This document shows, piece after piece, positions 15,569 to 24,300 of a stretch of 32,771 nt of DNA (within the stretch, counting starts at the first letter, position 1; every line of letters starts with the position of its first letter). Where the stretch lies: contig NZ_JAPKFL010000039.1 in NCBI RefSeq assembly GCF_026262575.1, positions 1-32,771 of the forward strand, in the 5' to 3' direction. The stretch comes from Streptomyces marinisediminis. GTDB taxonomy: Bacteria > Actinomycetota > Actinomycetes > Streptomycetales > Streptomycetaceae. The notes below the pieces were generated by a model. It had not been told where the DNA came from. It saw only the letters and a program-made list of their open reading frames with translations, and did no database searches. The position numbers and the translations under genes were made by a program.

Positions 15569-16740
15569 GCCACGGATGCTTCCAGCTCTTCGTCGATTTT
15601 GGCGAGCAGTCGCTCCTGAAGGTCGGGCAGACCGATCTGCTGGACGAGTTCGGCGAAGAAGCCGCGCACGACCAGCCGGCGGGCGTCGTCGGCCGGAATA
15701 CCGCGTGCCATCAGGTAGAAGAGCTGCTCGTCCTCGAACCGGCCGGTGGCCGAGGCGTGTCCGGCCCCGGCGATCTCGCCCGTCTCGATCTCCAGGTTCG
15801 GCACCGAGTCCACCCGCGCCCCGTCGGTCAGGACGAGGTTGCGGTTCAGCTCGTAGCTGTCGGTGCCCTCGGCGTCCTTGCGGATCAGCACGTCGCCGAT
15901 CCACACCGCGTGCGCGTCCTGACCCTGGAGCGCGCCCTTGTAGGCGACGTTGCTCCGGCAGTTGGGCGCGTCGTGGTCGACGAGGAGGCGGTGCTCCTGG
16001 TGCTGGCCGTTGTCGGTGAAGTAGAGCCCGTACAGCTCCGCCTCGCCGCCGGGGCCGGCGTAGGTGACGCGCGGGTGCAGGCGCACCACGTCACCGCCGA
16101 AGGTGACGACGACGGACTTGAACGTCGCGTCCCGCCCGACCAGCGCGTTGTGCTGGGAGCAGTGCACGGCGGTGTCCGCCCAGTCCTGCACGGAGACGAC
16201 GGTCAGCTTGGCGCCGTCGCCGAGGACGAACTCCACGTTGGCCGCGCGCACCGCGTCGCCGGTGTGGTCGATGACCACGACCGCCTCGGCGAAGGCGCCG
16301 AGCTCGAAGACGGTGTGCCCGTAGGACACGCCGCCCTCGCCGTGCAGGCCGACGCGGATGGCCTCGTCGAGCACGGCCTCCGCCGGCACGGTGACCACGG
16401 TGGCCTTCTCGAAGGCGCTGTAGGCCTGCGCGGCCACCCGGTCGACCGGCTTGCCGGCGCGGCCGAGCCGGGCGTCGTCGCGCCCGACCGTCTCGACGGT
16501 GACGCCGTCGGGGGCGGAGATCTCCGCCTTCATCCCGCCGGACGCCTCCGCGCTGCCGTCGTGCAGGCCGCGCAGCCGCTCCAGTGGGGTGAAGCGCCAC
16601 TCCTCCTCACGGCCGTGCGGTACGGGGAAGTCCGCCACGTCGAAGGAGGGCGGCGCGCTCATCCGGGTGGCGACGGTGGACTCGGCGGCCACCGCGACGC
16701 CGCCGGCGGCGGTGGAACCCGCGGGAATACTCTGGGCCAT
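15565..16740 (-). CDS. sufD: Fe-S assembly scaffold protein SufD
   Basis: The 391-residue protein has the SufB/SufD beta-helix fold. It begins with an Ala-rich segment, then FDVADFPVPHGREEEWRFTP, a form common in SufD. Late in the sequence come AYKGALQGQDAHAVWIGDVL and the C-terminal helical DEQLFYLMARGIPADDARRLVVRGFFAELV. SufD pairs with SufB, and SufC binds both. The ATG at 16740 is chosen because the homology begins there, and the open frame upstream of it is only the sufB shadow. The gap to sufB is 65 bp, the largest in the operon. Confidence 0.96.
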   Translation of the reverse strand: MAQSIPAGSTAAGGVAVAAESTVATRMSAPPSFDVADFPVPHGREEEWRFTPLERLRGLHDGSAEASGGMKAEISAPDGVTVETVGRDDARLGRAGKPVDRVAAQAYSAFEKATVVTVPAEAVLDEAIRVGLHGEGGVSYGHTVFELGAFAEAVVVIDHTGDAVRAANVEFVLGDGAKLTVVSVQDWADTAVHCSQHNALVGRDATFKSVVVTFGGDVVRLHPRVTYAGPGGEAELYGLYFTDNGQHQEHRLLVDHDAPNCRSNVAYKGALQGQDAHAVWIGDVLIRKDAEGTDSYELNRNLVLTDGARVDSVPNLEIETGEIAGAGHASATGRFEDEQLFYLMARGIPADDARRLVVRGFFAELVQQIGLPDLQERLLAKIDEELEASVA

Positions 16741-16805
16741 GGCTGTTCGTACTGCTCTCTTTCTGGGGTCAGGACGCGACGTGGCGGAACGGGGGCGGGG
16801 CGGCG

Positions 16806-18227
16806 TCAGCCGACCGCGCCCTCCATCTGCAGCTCGATCAGCCGGTTGAGCTCCAGCGCGTACTCCATCGGCAGCTCCTTGGCGATCGGCTCGACGAAGC
16901 CGCGCACGATCATCGCCATGGCCTCGTCCTCGGCCATGCCCCGGCTCATCAGGTAGAAGAGCTGGTCGTCGCTGACCTTGGAGACGGTCGCCTCGTGGCC
17001 CATCGTCACGTCGTCCTCGCGGACGTCCACGTAGGGGTAGGTGTCGGAGCGGGAGATCGTGTCCACCAGCAGCGCGTCGCACAGCACGTTGGACTTGGAG
17101 TTCGCCGCACCCTCGGCGATCTCGATGAGCCCGCGGTAGGAGGTGCGGCCACCGCCTCGGGCCACCGACTTGGAGACGATGTTGGAGGAGGTGTTGGGCG
17201 CCATGTGGACCATCTTGGCGCCGGCGTCCTGGTGCTGGCCCTCGCCCGCGAAGGCGACGGAGAGCGTCTCGCCCTTGGCGTGCTCGCCCATCAGGTAGAC
17301 GGCCGGGTACTTCATCGTCACCTTGGAGCCGAGGTTGCCGTCGACCCACTCCATGGTGGCGCCCTCGTAGGCCACGGCGCGCTTGGTCACCAGGTTGTAG
17401 ACGTTGTTCGACCAGTTCTGGATCGTCGTGTAGCGGCAGCGGCCGCCCTTCTTGACGATGATCTCCACGACCGCCGAGTGCAGCGAGTCGGAGTTGTAGA
17501 TCGGGGCGGTGCAGCCCTCGACGTAGTGCACGTAGGCGTTCTCGTCGACGATGATCAGCGTCCGCTCGAACTGGCCCATGTTCTCGGTGTTGATCCGGAA
17601 GTAGGCCTGGAGCGGGATGTCGACGTGCACGCCCGGCGGCACGTAGATGAAGGAGCCGCCGGACCACACCGAGGTGTTCAGCGCGGCGAACTTGTTGTCA
17701 CCGGCCGGGATCACCGTGCCGAAGTGCTCCTGGAAGATCTCCGGGTGCTCGCGCAGCGCGGTGTCGGTGTCCAGGAACAGCACGCCCTGCTGCTCCAGGT
17801 CCTCGCGGATCTGGTGGTAGACGACCTCCGACTCGTACTGGGCGGCGACGCCGGCGACCAGGCGCTGCTTCTCGGCCTCGGGGATGCCCAGCTTGTCGTA
17901 GGTGTTCTTGATGTCCTCGGGCAGATCCTCCCAGGACTGGGCCTGCTTCTCGGTGGAGCGCACGAAGTACTTGATGTTGTCGAAGTCGATGCCGGACAGG
18001 TCCGAGCCCCAGTTCGGCATGGGCTTCTTCTCGAAGAGCTTCAGGCCCTTCAGGCGGAGCTTCAGCATCCAGTCCGGTTCGGACTTCTTCGCGGAGATGT
18101 CGCGGACGACCTCCTCGGACAGTCCGCGTCGTGCCGAGGCACCGGCCGCGTCGGAATCGGCCCAGCCGTACTCGTAGTTGCCCAGACCCTCCAGCTCGGG
18201 GTGGGCAGTCTCCGTGGGGAGCGTCAT
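16806..18227 (-). CDS. sufB: Fe-S assembly scaffold protein SufB
   Basis: The 473-residue protein is the main cluster scaffold of the SufBCD complex. Diagnostic segments include NYEYGWADSD at the N-terminus, WSGGSFIYVPPGVHVDIPLQ, VHYVEGCTAPIYNSDSLHSA with its conserved cysteine, and the C-terminal LFYLMSRGMAEDEAMAMIVRGF. The start ATG 18227 has GGAGGAA upstream and overlaps the sufR stop as ATGA. Length and composition are normal for the family. Confidence 0.97.
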   Translation of the reverse strand: MTLPTETAHPELEGLGNYEYGWADSDAAGASARRGLSEEVVRDISAKKSEPDWMLKLRLKGLKLFEKKPMPNWGSDLSGIDFDNIKYFVRSTEKQAQSWEDLPEDIKNTYDKLGIPEAEKQRLVAGVAAQYESEVVYHQIREDLEQQGVLFLDTDTALREHPEIFQEHFGTVIPAGDNKFAALNTSVWSGGSFIYVPPGVHVDIPLQAYFRINTENMGQFERTLIIVDENAYVHYVEGCTAPIYNSDSLHSAVVEIIVKKGGRCRYTTIQNWSNNVYNLVTKRAVAYEGATMEWVDGNLGSKVTMKYPAVYLMGEHAKGETLSVAFAGEGQHQDAGAKMVHMAPNTSSNIVSKSVARGGGRTSYRGLIEIAEGAANSKSNVLCDALLVDTISRSDTYPYVDVREDDVTMGHEATVSKVSDDQLFYLMSRGMAEDEAMAMIVRGFVEPIAKELPMEYALELNRLIELQMEGAVG

Positions 18228-19045
18228 GCGGGGTTCCTCCCGGCGGTGCTTGCAGAAGCTGTCGCTGATGCGTGTGCGGATGGGGCGGTGTGGCGGGTGT
18301 CTTCCGTGGCCTCCACGGGTGCCCGGGGGACGAAGGTGGTGCACACCCCGTCGCCGTGGGCGATGGTGGCCAGCCGCTGCACGTGCGTGCCGAGCAGGTG
18401 GGAGAAGACCTCCGTCTCCGCCTCGCAGAGCTGCGGAAACCGCTCGGCGGCGTGCGCCACCGGGCAGTGGTGCTGGCAGAGCTGCTCCCCGGACGAGGCG
18501 GGCGCGCCGCGTGCGGTAGCAGCGTACCCGTCCTCGGTGAGCGCTTCGGCCAGCACACGGGCGCGGTCCTCGGGCGGGGCCTGAGCCAGCCGCTCGCGGT
18601 ACCGCTCGGCCTGGGTGGCGACCCGGGCCCGGGCGAAGGCCGCGACGGCGGCCTCCCCCATCTCGCCGCCGCCGGCCGCCTGCGCGATCCAGCGCAGGGC
18701 GTCGACGGCGAGCTCGTCGTACGCCTGGTCGAACGCGTCCCGACCGCAGTCGGTGAGCGCGAAGACCCTGGCGGGGCGGCCCCGGCCCCGGTGGCCGTAG
18801 ACCCGCTGGGCGCGGGGCTCGACGGTGCCCTCGGCCACCAGCGCGTCCAGGTGGCGCCGGACGGCGGCCTGGGTCAGCGCCAGGCGCTCGGCGAGCTCCG
18901 CCGCGGTGGACGGGCCGTGGTCCAGGATGGAGCGGGCCACGCGGTGACGGGTGCCGTGCTGCTCGTCCAGCGCGGCCTGCGCAGCCGGCGGCGCGGGGGC
19001 CGTGGCGGCCTCCGGCGTTCCGTGCGCGGCTCCCGTGTATTTCAC
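18224..19045 (-). CDS. sufR: Fe-S-sensing repressor SufR
   Basis: The 273-residue regulator has an N-terminal winged helix-turn-helix (about residues 32-100: ARSILDHGPSTAAELAERLA and AAVRRHLDALVAEG). Its C-terminal cluster-binding region has cysteines C190, C194 and C207 in LCQHHCPVAHAAERFPQLCE. The spacing of 4 and 13 is as described for Streptomyces SufR; C235 is an extra cysteine. The holo-form represses the operon and apo-SufR releases it when clusters are short. The start is GTG with no ribosome site, and it sits inside the operator itself, consistent with a leaderless transcript and autorepression. The Ala/Ser/Thr-rich tail of about 30 residues is probably disordered. Confidence 0.94.
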   Translation of the reverse strand: MKYTGAAHGTPEAATAPAPPAAQAALDEQHGTRHRVARSILDHGPSTAAELAERLALTQAAVRRHLDALVAEGTVEPRAQRVYGHRGRGRPARVFALTDCGRDAFDQAYDELAVDALRWIAQAAGGGEMGEAAVAAFARARVATQAERYRERLAQAPPEDRARVLAEALTEDGYAATARGAPASSGEQLCQHHCPVAHAAERFPQLCEAETEVFSHLLGTHVQRLATIAHGDGVCTTFVPRAPVEATEDTRHTAPSAHASATASASTAGRNPA

Positions 19046-19081
19046 AACGCCATTGTTGCGTAATTCGGCGCACCCCGGCAA
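19045..19081 (-). promoter_or_regulatory. sufR promoter with CAAC-N6-GTTG SufR operator
   Basis: The palindrome CAAC-GCCATT-GTTG occupies 19045-19058 and matches the known SufR operator form CAAC-N6-GTTG. On the minus strand a -35-like TTGCCG (plus-strand 19076-19081) and a -10-like AACAAT (plus-strand 19052-19057) are 18 bp apart. The -10 ends six bases before the GTG start of sufR. The operator therefore covers the -10, the start site and the first base of the start codon, an arrangement suited to blocking RNA polymerase. Confidence 0.8.
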
Positions 19082-19113
19082 GCGACTCCTGTGACCTGCG
19101 CACATGGGGTGCG

Positions 19114-19132
19114 TCACGTAAGGCTGACCTAA
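19114..19132. promoter_or_regulatory. possible iron box (DtxR/DmdR type)
   Basis: TCACGTAAGGCTGACCTAA matches 15 of 19 positions of the actinobacterial iron-box consensus TTAGGTTAGGCTCACCTAA, with a strong right half-site and a weaker left one. It lies midway between the divergent sufR and ABC-transporter promoters and overlaps neither core promoter, so its effect is uncertain. Confidence 0.35.
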
Positions 19133-19192
19133 GCGGCGGCGCCGGTGCGGGGCCCGCGCGGGGTGGGTCGGGGGCGCGTCCCGCGGCGTGCC

Positions 19193-19198
19193 TAGACT
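19193..19198 (+). promoter_or_regulatory. likely -10 of a leaderless ABC-transporter promoter
   Basis: TAGACT at 19193-19198 is followed by six bases and then the ATG at 19205, the spacing expected when transcription starts at the initiation codon. No Shine-Dalgarno sequence precedes the gene. A matching -35 is not clear. Confidence 0.45.
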
Positions 19199-19204
19199 CG
19201 CCGT

Positions 19205-20131
19205 ATGCACGAGAAGGCGGCCGTCGAGGTCGCGGGGCTGGTCAAGCGGTACGGCCGGACGGCGGCGGTGGACGGGCTCGACCTCACCGTCGGCCACGGC
19301 AGCGTCACCGCCGTGCTCGGCCCCAACGGCGCGGGCAAGACGACCACGGTGGAAACCTGCGAGGGATACCGCCGACCGGACGACGGCACGGTGCGCGTGC
19401 TCGGCCTGGACCCCCGCGCCGACGCCGCCGCGCTGCGGCCCCGCGTCGGCGTCATGCTGCAGAGCGGCGGCGTCTACCCGGGGGTGCGGGCCGAGGAGAT
19501 GCTGCGGCACGTCGCCCGGCTGCACGCCCACCCGCTCGACGTCGGCGCGCTCGTCGAACGGCTCGGGCTCGGCGCCTGCGGGCGCACCCCCTACCGCCGC
19601 CTGTCCGGCGGGCAGCAGCGGCGCCTGGCGCTCGCGCTGGCCGTCGTCGGGCGCCCGGAGGTGGTGTTCCTCGACGAGCCGACGGCGGGGCTGGACGTGC
19701 AGGCCCGCCGCGCCACCTGGGAGCTGGTGCGCGAGCTGCGCGCCGACGGCGTCACCTGCGTGCTGACCACGCACTTCATGGACGAGGCCGAGGAGCTGGC
19801 CGACGCCGTCGCGATCGTCGACGCGGGCCGGGTCATCGCCCGCGGCACGCCGGACGAGCTGTGCCGCGGCGGCGCCGAGAACAGCCTGCGCTTCACCGGC
19901 CGCCCCGGGCTGGACCTGGACTCGCTGCTGAAGGCGCTGCCGCCCCGGACGACGGCCGCCGAGGTGGCGCCGGGCGCCTACCGGCTGCACGGCACGGTCG
20001 ACCCGCAGCTCATCGCCACGGTGACCTCCTGGTGCGCGCAGAACGGCGTGCTGCCCGACCGCATCGCCGTCGAGCGGCACACGCTGGAGGACGTCTTCCT
20101 GGAGCTGACCGGTAAGGAGCTGCGGTCGTGA
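19205..20131 (+). CDS. ABC transporter ATP-binding protein (drug-exporter type)
   Basis: The 308-residue protein has Walker A GPNGAGKTT (39-47), a Q-loop region VGVMLQSGGVYP, signature LSGGQQRR (133-140), Walker B VVFLDEP with catalytic E158, and an H-loop in TTHFMDEAEE. The C-terminal 80 residues form a DUF4162-like extension common in DrrA/CcmA-like exporters. The permease gene follows with a 4-bp GTGA overlap, so the two form one transporter. The substrate is unknown. It diverges from sufR, and adjacency of this ABC pair to sufR recurs in Streptomyces as far as I recall. Confidence 0.93.
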   Translation: MHEKAAVEVAGLVKRYGRTAAVDGLDLTVGHGSVTAVLGPNGAGKTTTVETCEGYRRPDDGTVRVLGLDPRADAAALRPRVGVMLQSGGVYPGVRAEEMLRHVARLHAHPLDVGALVERLGLGACGRTPYRRLSGGQQRRLALALAVVGRPEVVFLDEPTAGLDVQARRATWELVRELRADGVTCVLTTHFMDEAEELADAVAIVDAGRVIARGTPDELCRGGAENSLRFTGRPGLDLDSLLKALPPRTTAAEVAPGAYRLHGTVDPQLIATVTSWCAQNGVLPDRIAVERHTLEDVFLELTGKELRS

Positions 20132-20910
20132 GCGGGGTTTCCACGGGCGGGTACGCCCCGGCGCCGGGGGCGGCCCCGGTCGGACGCATGATCGCGGCGC
20201 AGGCGCTGCTGGAGCTGCGGATGGCGCTGCGGCACGGCGAGCAGCTCCTGCTGACCGTCGTCATCCCCACGCTGCTGCTGGTGCTCTTCAGCGCGGTGGA
20301 CGTGGTGGACGTGCCGCCCGGCCCCGGCGGCCGCGTCGACTTCGTCGCGCCCGGTGTGCTGGCGCTGGCCGTGCTGTCCACGGCGTTCACCGGGCAGGCG
20401 ATCGCCACCGGCTTCGAGCGGCGCTACGGGGTGCTCAAGCGGCTGGGCGCCACGCCGCTGCCGCGCTGGGGGCTGATGACCGCGAAGACGGCCGCCGTGG
20501 TGGGCGTGATCGTGCTCCAGGTGGTGCTGCTCGGGGCGGTGGCGCTGGCCCTGGGCTGGGCGCCGCGGGGCGACCCGCTCGCCGTCGCCCTCCTGCTCCT
20601 GCTGGGCACGGCGGCGTGCAGCGGGCTCGGCCTGCTGATGGCGGGCACACTGCGCGCCGAGGCCACCCTGGCCGCCGCGAACCTGGTGTTCGTCCTGCTG
20701 CTGCTGGGCGGTGGCGTGGTGGTGCCGCTGGAGAGGTTCCCCGACGCGGTGCGGGGCGTGCTGGAGGTGCTGCCCGTCACGGCGCTCTCCGACGGGCTGC
20801 GCGCCGTGCTCCAGGGCGGCGCGGGCGTGCCGTGGGGCGAGGCGGGCGTGCTGGCCGCCTGGGCCGCCCTCGCGCTGGCCGCCGCGGCCCGCTTCTTCCG
20901 CTGGGAGTAG
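20128..20910 (+). CDS. ABC-2 type transporter permease
   Basis: The 260-residue protein has about six membrane segments, including LLLTVVIPTLLLVLFSAV, VGVIVLQVVLLGAVALAL and LVFVLLLLGGGVVVPL. It carries the ABC-2 coupling region ERRYGVLKRLGATPLPR. The start is GTG, overlapping the stop of the ATPase gene. It would form the membrane channel of the exporter encoded by this pair. A perfect terminator hairpin lies 32 bp after its stop, facing the convergent lanthipeptide genes. Confidence 0.92.
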   Translation: MSGVSTGGYAPAPGAAPVGRMIAAQALLELRMALRHGEQLLLTVVIPTLLLVLFSAVDVVDVPPGPGGRVDFVAPGVLALAVLSTAFTGQAIATGFERRYGVLKRLGATPLPRWGLMTAKTAAVVGVIVLQVVLLGAVALALGWAPRGDPLAVALLLLLGTAACSGLGLLMAGTLRAEATLAAANLVFVLLLLGGGVVVPLERFPDAVRGVLEVLPVTALSDGLRAVLQGGAGVPWGEAGVLAAWAALALAAAARFFRWE

Positions 20911-20942
20911 CGGACGCCGGCCGCCCGGTCCCGCGGCCCCGC

Positions 20943-20971
20943 GGCCCCGGGCGGGTCGCCCGCCCGGGGCC
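20943..20971. terminator. bidirectional terminator between ABC permease and lanthipeptide genes
   Basis: GGCCCCGGGCGGG (20943-20955) and CCCGCCCGGGGCC (20959-20971) form a perfect 13-bp stem with a 3-nt loop. The hairpin lies between the plus-strand permease stop (20910) and the stop of the minus-strand candidate precursor gene (21039), and can end transcripts from both sides. It marks the edge of the secondary-metabolite cluster. Confidence 0.85.
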
Positions 20972-21038
20972 GTGCGCCGCGGAGTGCTCGCGGCACGCGG
21001 CCCGGGGCGGGGACGCCGGAGCCGGGTGGTGCGGCCCG

Positions 21039-21263
21039 TCAGATGGGCAGGCTGACCGTGGTGATGGCGCCCGCGAAGGCGGCGTCCTGCGGGCGCCGCG
21101 GGCAGTGGCCCGCCAGCGCGGCGGCCCTGGCGCCGACGCGCGGCCGGGAGAAGGGCGTGCAGGCCCCGGCCGGATCGGTGCGGGCGTCCTCCCTGCGGGC
21201 GTCCTGGATGCGGGCCTCCTCGGTGCGGACGGCGGTGCGGAGGGCGACGGCGGTCTCGTGCAC
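21039..21263 (-). CDS. candidate lanthipeptide precursor peptide
   Basis: The open frame encodes 74 residues, starts with GTG and has a strong AGGAAGGA site about seven bases upstream. It is the next gene after lanM on the same strand. The first 34 residues are charged and would act as leader. They contain three 5-residue repeats, TEEAR-IQDAR-REDAR, encoded by three tandem 15-bp DNA repeats (21178-21222), then TDPAGA. The remaining 40 residues begin CTPFSRPRVGARAAALAGHC and end GAITTVSLPI. Possible modification sites are C35, C54, T36, S39, T68, T69 and S71. A cleavage after PAGA would resemble a Gly-Ala leader site. No known lanthipeptide subfamily is recognised, so the role is inferred from position, ribosome site and composition. 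Confidence 0.55.
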   Translation of the reverse strand: MHETAVALRTAVRTEEARIQDARREDARTDPAGACTPFSRPRVGARAAALAGHCPRRPQDAAFAGAITTVSLPI

Positions 21264-21284
21264 GGGGGTTCCTTCCTGTCGTGG

Positions 21285-21310
21285 CCCGGGGCGGGGTCTT
21301 CCGCCCCGGG
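21285..21310 (-). promoter_or_regulatory. perfect hairpin between lanM and the candidate precursor gene
   Basis: CCCGGGGCGG (21285-21294) and CCGCCCCGGG (21301-21310) form a 10-bp perfect stem with a 6-nt loop. It ends only about 8 nt before the ribosome site of the precursor gene. It could cut read-through from lanM or stabilise the 5-prime end of a processed precursor mRNA, and so set the ratio of peptide to enzyme. Confidence 0.6.
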
Positions 21311-21366
21311 GTCCTGCGCGGCGGTGGCCGGTGGGCGCCGGGCCGTGGCGGGTGGGGAGCGGGGCG

Positions 21367-24300
21367 TCACGGGGGTGCGGGGCGGGTCGTCGTCCCCAGC
21401 AGCGGGAGCGGCGGCACCCGGGCCGGGAAGCCGTGGTGGAGCAGCGCGTGCCCGATGCCGGCCAGCCCGGTGAGCACGCCGGGGGTGGGGACGCCGCCGG
21501 GGGTGCCGCAGCGCGGGCCCTCGTGGTCGAGCGCGCCCAGCAGGAGCTGGCAGCGCCGCTCCAGCAGCACGCGGGCCCCGGGGTGGTACCCGGACGCCGC
21601 GGACAGCCCCGCCAGCACGCCCGTCTCCCCGTGGCAGGGGGTCGAGTCGTGCAGCGGCTCGGCGTCGCGCAGCGCCGCGAGCGCGGCGTCGACGGCGGTG
21701 CGGTGACGGTCGGCGAGCAGCGGGTGGCTCCACAGCGCCAGGCGCCCGGCCAGGCCCGAGCACCAGCCGGCGTCGTCCCCGGCGGCCGGCGCGGACCCCG
21801 CGGCCGCCGAGGTGCGCCGGGCCAGCGCCCGGCCCAGCTCGGCGGCCGCGGGGTCCCGGCAGGTCTCGGCCAGCCGCAGCAGCGACCAGGCGATCCCGTC
21901 CGCGCCGAACAGGAAGCCCTCGGGCCCGGCGTCGGCGGGCGCGGCCCGCAGCCGGGCGGCCAGATCGGCGCCCAGCCGGGCCGCGGTGTCCCGGGCCGCG
22001 GCCGAGCCGGTCTCGGCGTGCACGGCCAGCAGGGCGGCCACGCCGCCGGCCAGGCCGTCGTGGAGCGCCAGCGGGCCGCCGGGGTCGGCGGCGCGGGCCG
22101 TCGCCGTGACGGCGTCGGGCAGGGCGTCGCGCAGGGCGGAGTCGTCCAGCAGGGTGGCGAGCCGGGCCATCGCGTACCCGATGCCGCCGACCCCGGCGAA
22201 GGCGCCGCAGCCCGCCGCGCGGGCCCACTCGGGGTCGGCGGCGAACCGCGCCACGAGCGCGGGCAGGGGGCGCACGGCCCGGGCGGCGAGGTCGCGGTAG
22301 CGGTCGGCCCCGGTCAGGCCGCCCAGCTCCGCGAGGAAGAGGGCCACTCCGCTGTAGCCGGTGGCCAGCCCGGCCCCCATGGGCATGACCTTCCAGTACC
22401 GCTCGTCGAGCGCCTCGATCCCGAGCCAGTTGGCCCGCGTCGCGTCCCGGGCGGCCCGGGCGACGAGGGTGTCGGCCAGCGCCCGGGCCGCGGCGAGGAA
22501 GCGGCGCGGTTCGGCCTCCTCGGCCGGTGGGCGGCGCGGCGCGGCGGGCCGGGAGCGGTGCTCGACCGGCGCGTTGCGGCCGGCCAGGGTGGCGTCGATC
22601 AGCCACTCCTGGGTCTGCCGGTCGACCTCGCCCAGTGCCGCGATCTTCGCCTCGGCGCGCGCCAGCCCGCTGCCGTCCAGGGCGCCGGGCAGCCGGTGGC
22701 CGCCGGAGGCGTGGACGTCGGTGGCGTCGGGCCGGCAGTGGAACAGGGGCACGTCGTCCGACCACAGGTCGGCGCGCTCGGGCCCGGCGAGCGCGGCCAG
22801 CGGCGGGGGCAGCGGGTCGTCGCGCAGCCCGTCGAACAGCTCCTCGCGGGCGGCCGCGTCGTGCAGCACGCTGGGATGCGTGGACTCGTCCAGCAAGGTG
22901 GCGTACACCTGGGTGTTGCGCAGCAGGACCCGCGTCTGGTCCCCGGCGAACCTGCGCAGCAGCCCGCCGGGGCCGAGCAGGTCGCCGCGGTGCGCGCTCA
23001 GGGCGCCGTAGGCGGCGCGGAAGCCGCCCAGCACGGAGGCGGTGTGGTGGGCCGGGTCGGCGGCCCGGCCGCCCAGCCGCGGGCGGTTGGCGCCGCCGGG
23101 GAAGAGGGCGGGACGGCGGACCAGGCGCATGCGGTCGGTGCCCGCGTCGGCCCAGGCGACGGCGTCCCGGGGGAAGAGGGTGTCCTTGTCGCCGCCCATC
23201 CCGGAGACGTCCAGCGCCCCGTGCTCGCCGAAGACCATGCGCGGCAGCAGCGCGGTCCGCTCGACCGAGGCGGCCAGGACGGCGGCGGCCGGGCAGGCCC
23301 CGGTGGCGGCCACGGGGGCGAAGACGGGCTGGAAGAGCGTCTCGATGTCGACGAGGACGGGCTGGTCGCCCGCGGCGATGAGGTTCTCGTGGTGGATGTC
23401 GGTGGCGTCGAGTGCGAACAGCAGGGCCAGCAGCGCCCCCTGGCGGCGGTAGAAGCCGTCCAGCTCGGCGGCGTCCGCGCACGGGGTGTGCGCGATGTAC
23501 TCCATCCAGCCGTAGCCGTCCCGGGTCAGGCATCCGGCGGCGGACAGGTCCAGGTGCGGCACCCGGTCGTTCAGCCAGCCCAGGAGCTCGGTGAAGTGGG
23601 CGTGCAGGTCCAGGGGGCGCGGCTTGTAGACGACCGACCGGCCGTCGGCGAAGCGCAGGCGGCTGACGGAGCGGCCGCCGCGGTGCCGGTCGCCCAGGCC
23701 GCAGGCGACGACGGCCAGCGGGCCCGGGTCGTGCCCGAGCAGGGTGTCGGCCAGGGCGGCGCGGTCGGCGGCCAGGCGGCGCAGCAGCTCGGCGTGGGCC
23801 GCCGTGGTCTGCTCGGCGGCCTGGCCGACGAGCCGGGCCAGGACGGGGTAGGCGGTGAACAGGCGGGTCAGCTCGTCGGGGGCGGACATCTGGCGCACGA
23901 AGTCCACGAAGCGCTCGCGGGCGGTCGCTCCGCCGAGCCGGCCCTCCCGCCGGGCCCGGTGGAGTTCCACGACCATCGTGCGGGCCGTCAGCCGGGCGAG
24001 CCGGGCGGTCAGTTCGGCCCCCGCGCCGGCGGCGACGGCGTCCGCGTCGGCCCGGGCGGTGGGGCCCAGCCCCCAGGCGGCCTCGCGGACCTCGGCGACG
24101 GCGGCGCGGACCAGCGGGCGGAACGGCGCGGCCAGCGCCTCCACGTCGTGCCCGACGGCCCGGTGGTGCGCCTCGCCCGGCCGCCCGGCCGGCACCCGCA
24201 GCGACCGGCCCGCCCCGTCGAGGCCCTGTGCCGGGGCGCCGTCGGACGTGCGGGCCGGGGCGCCGTCGGGCGTGCGGGCCGGGGCGTCCGGCTCGCGGAG

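Noticed and set aside
19043..19204. Ribosome-binding sites for sufR and the ABC ATPase
   Set aside because: No purine-rich site is found at the right distance for either gene. The -10-like hexamers six bases from the start codons fit leaderless transcripts better.
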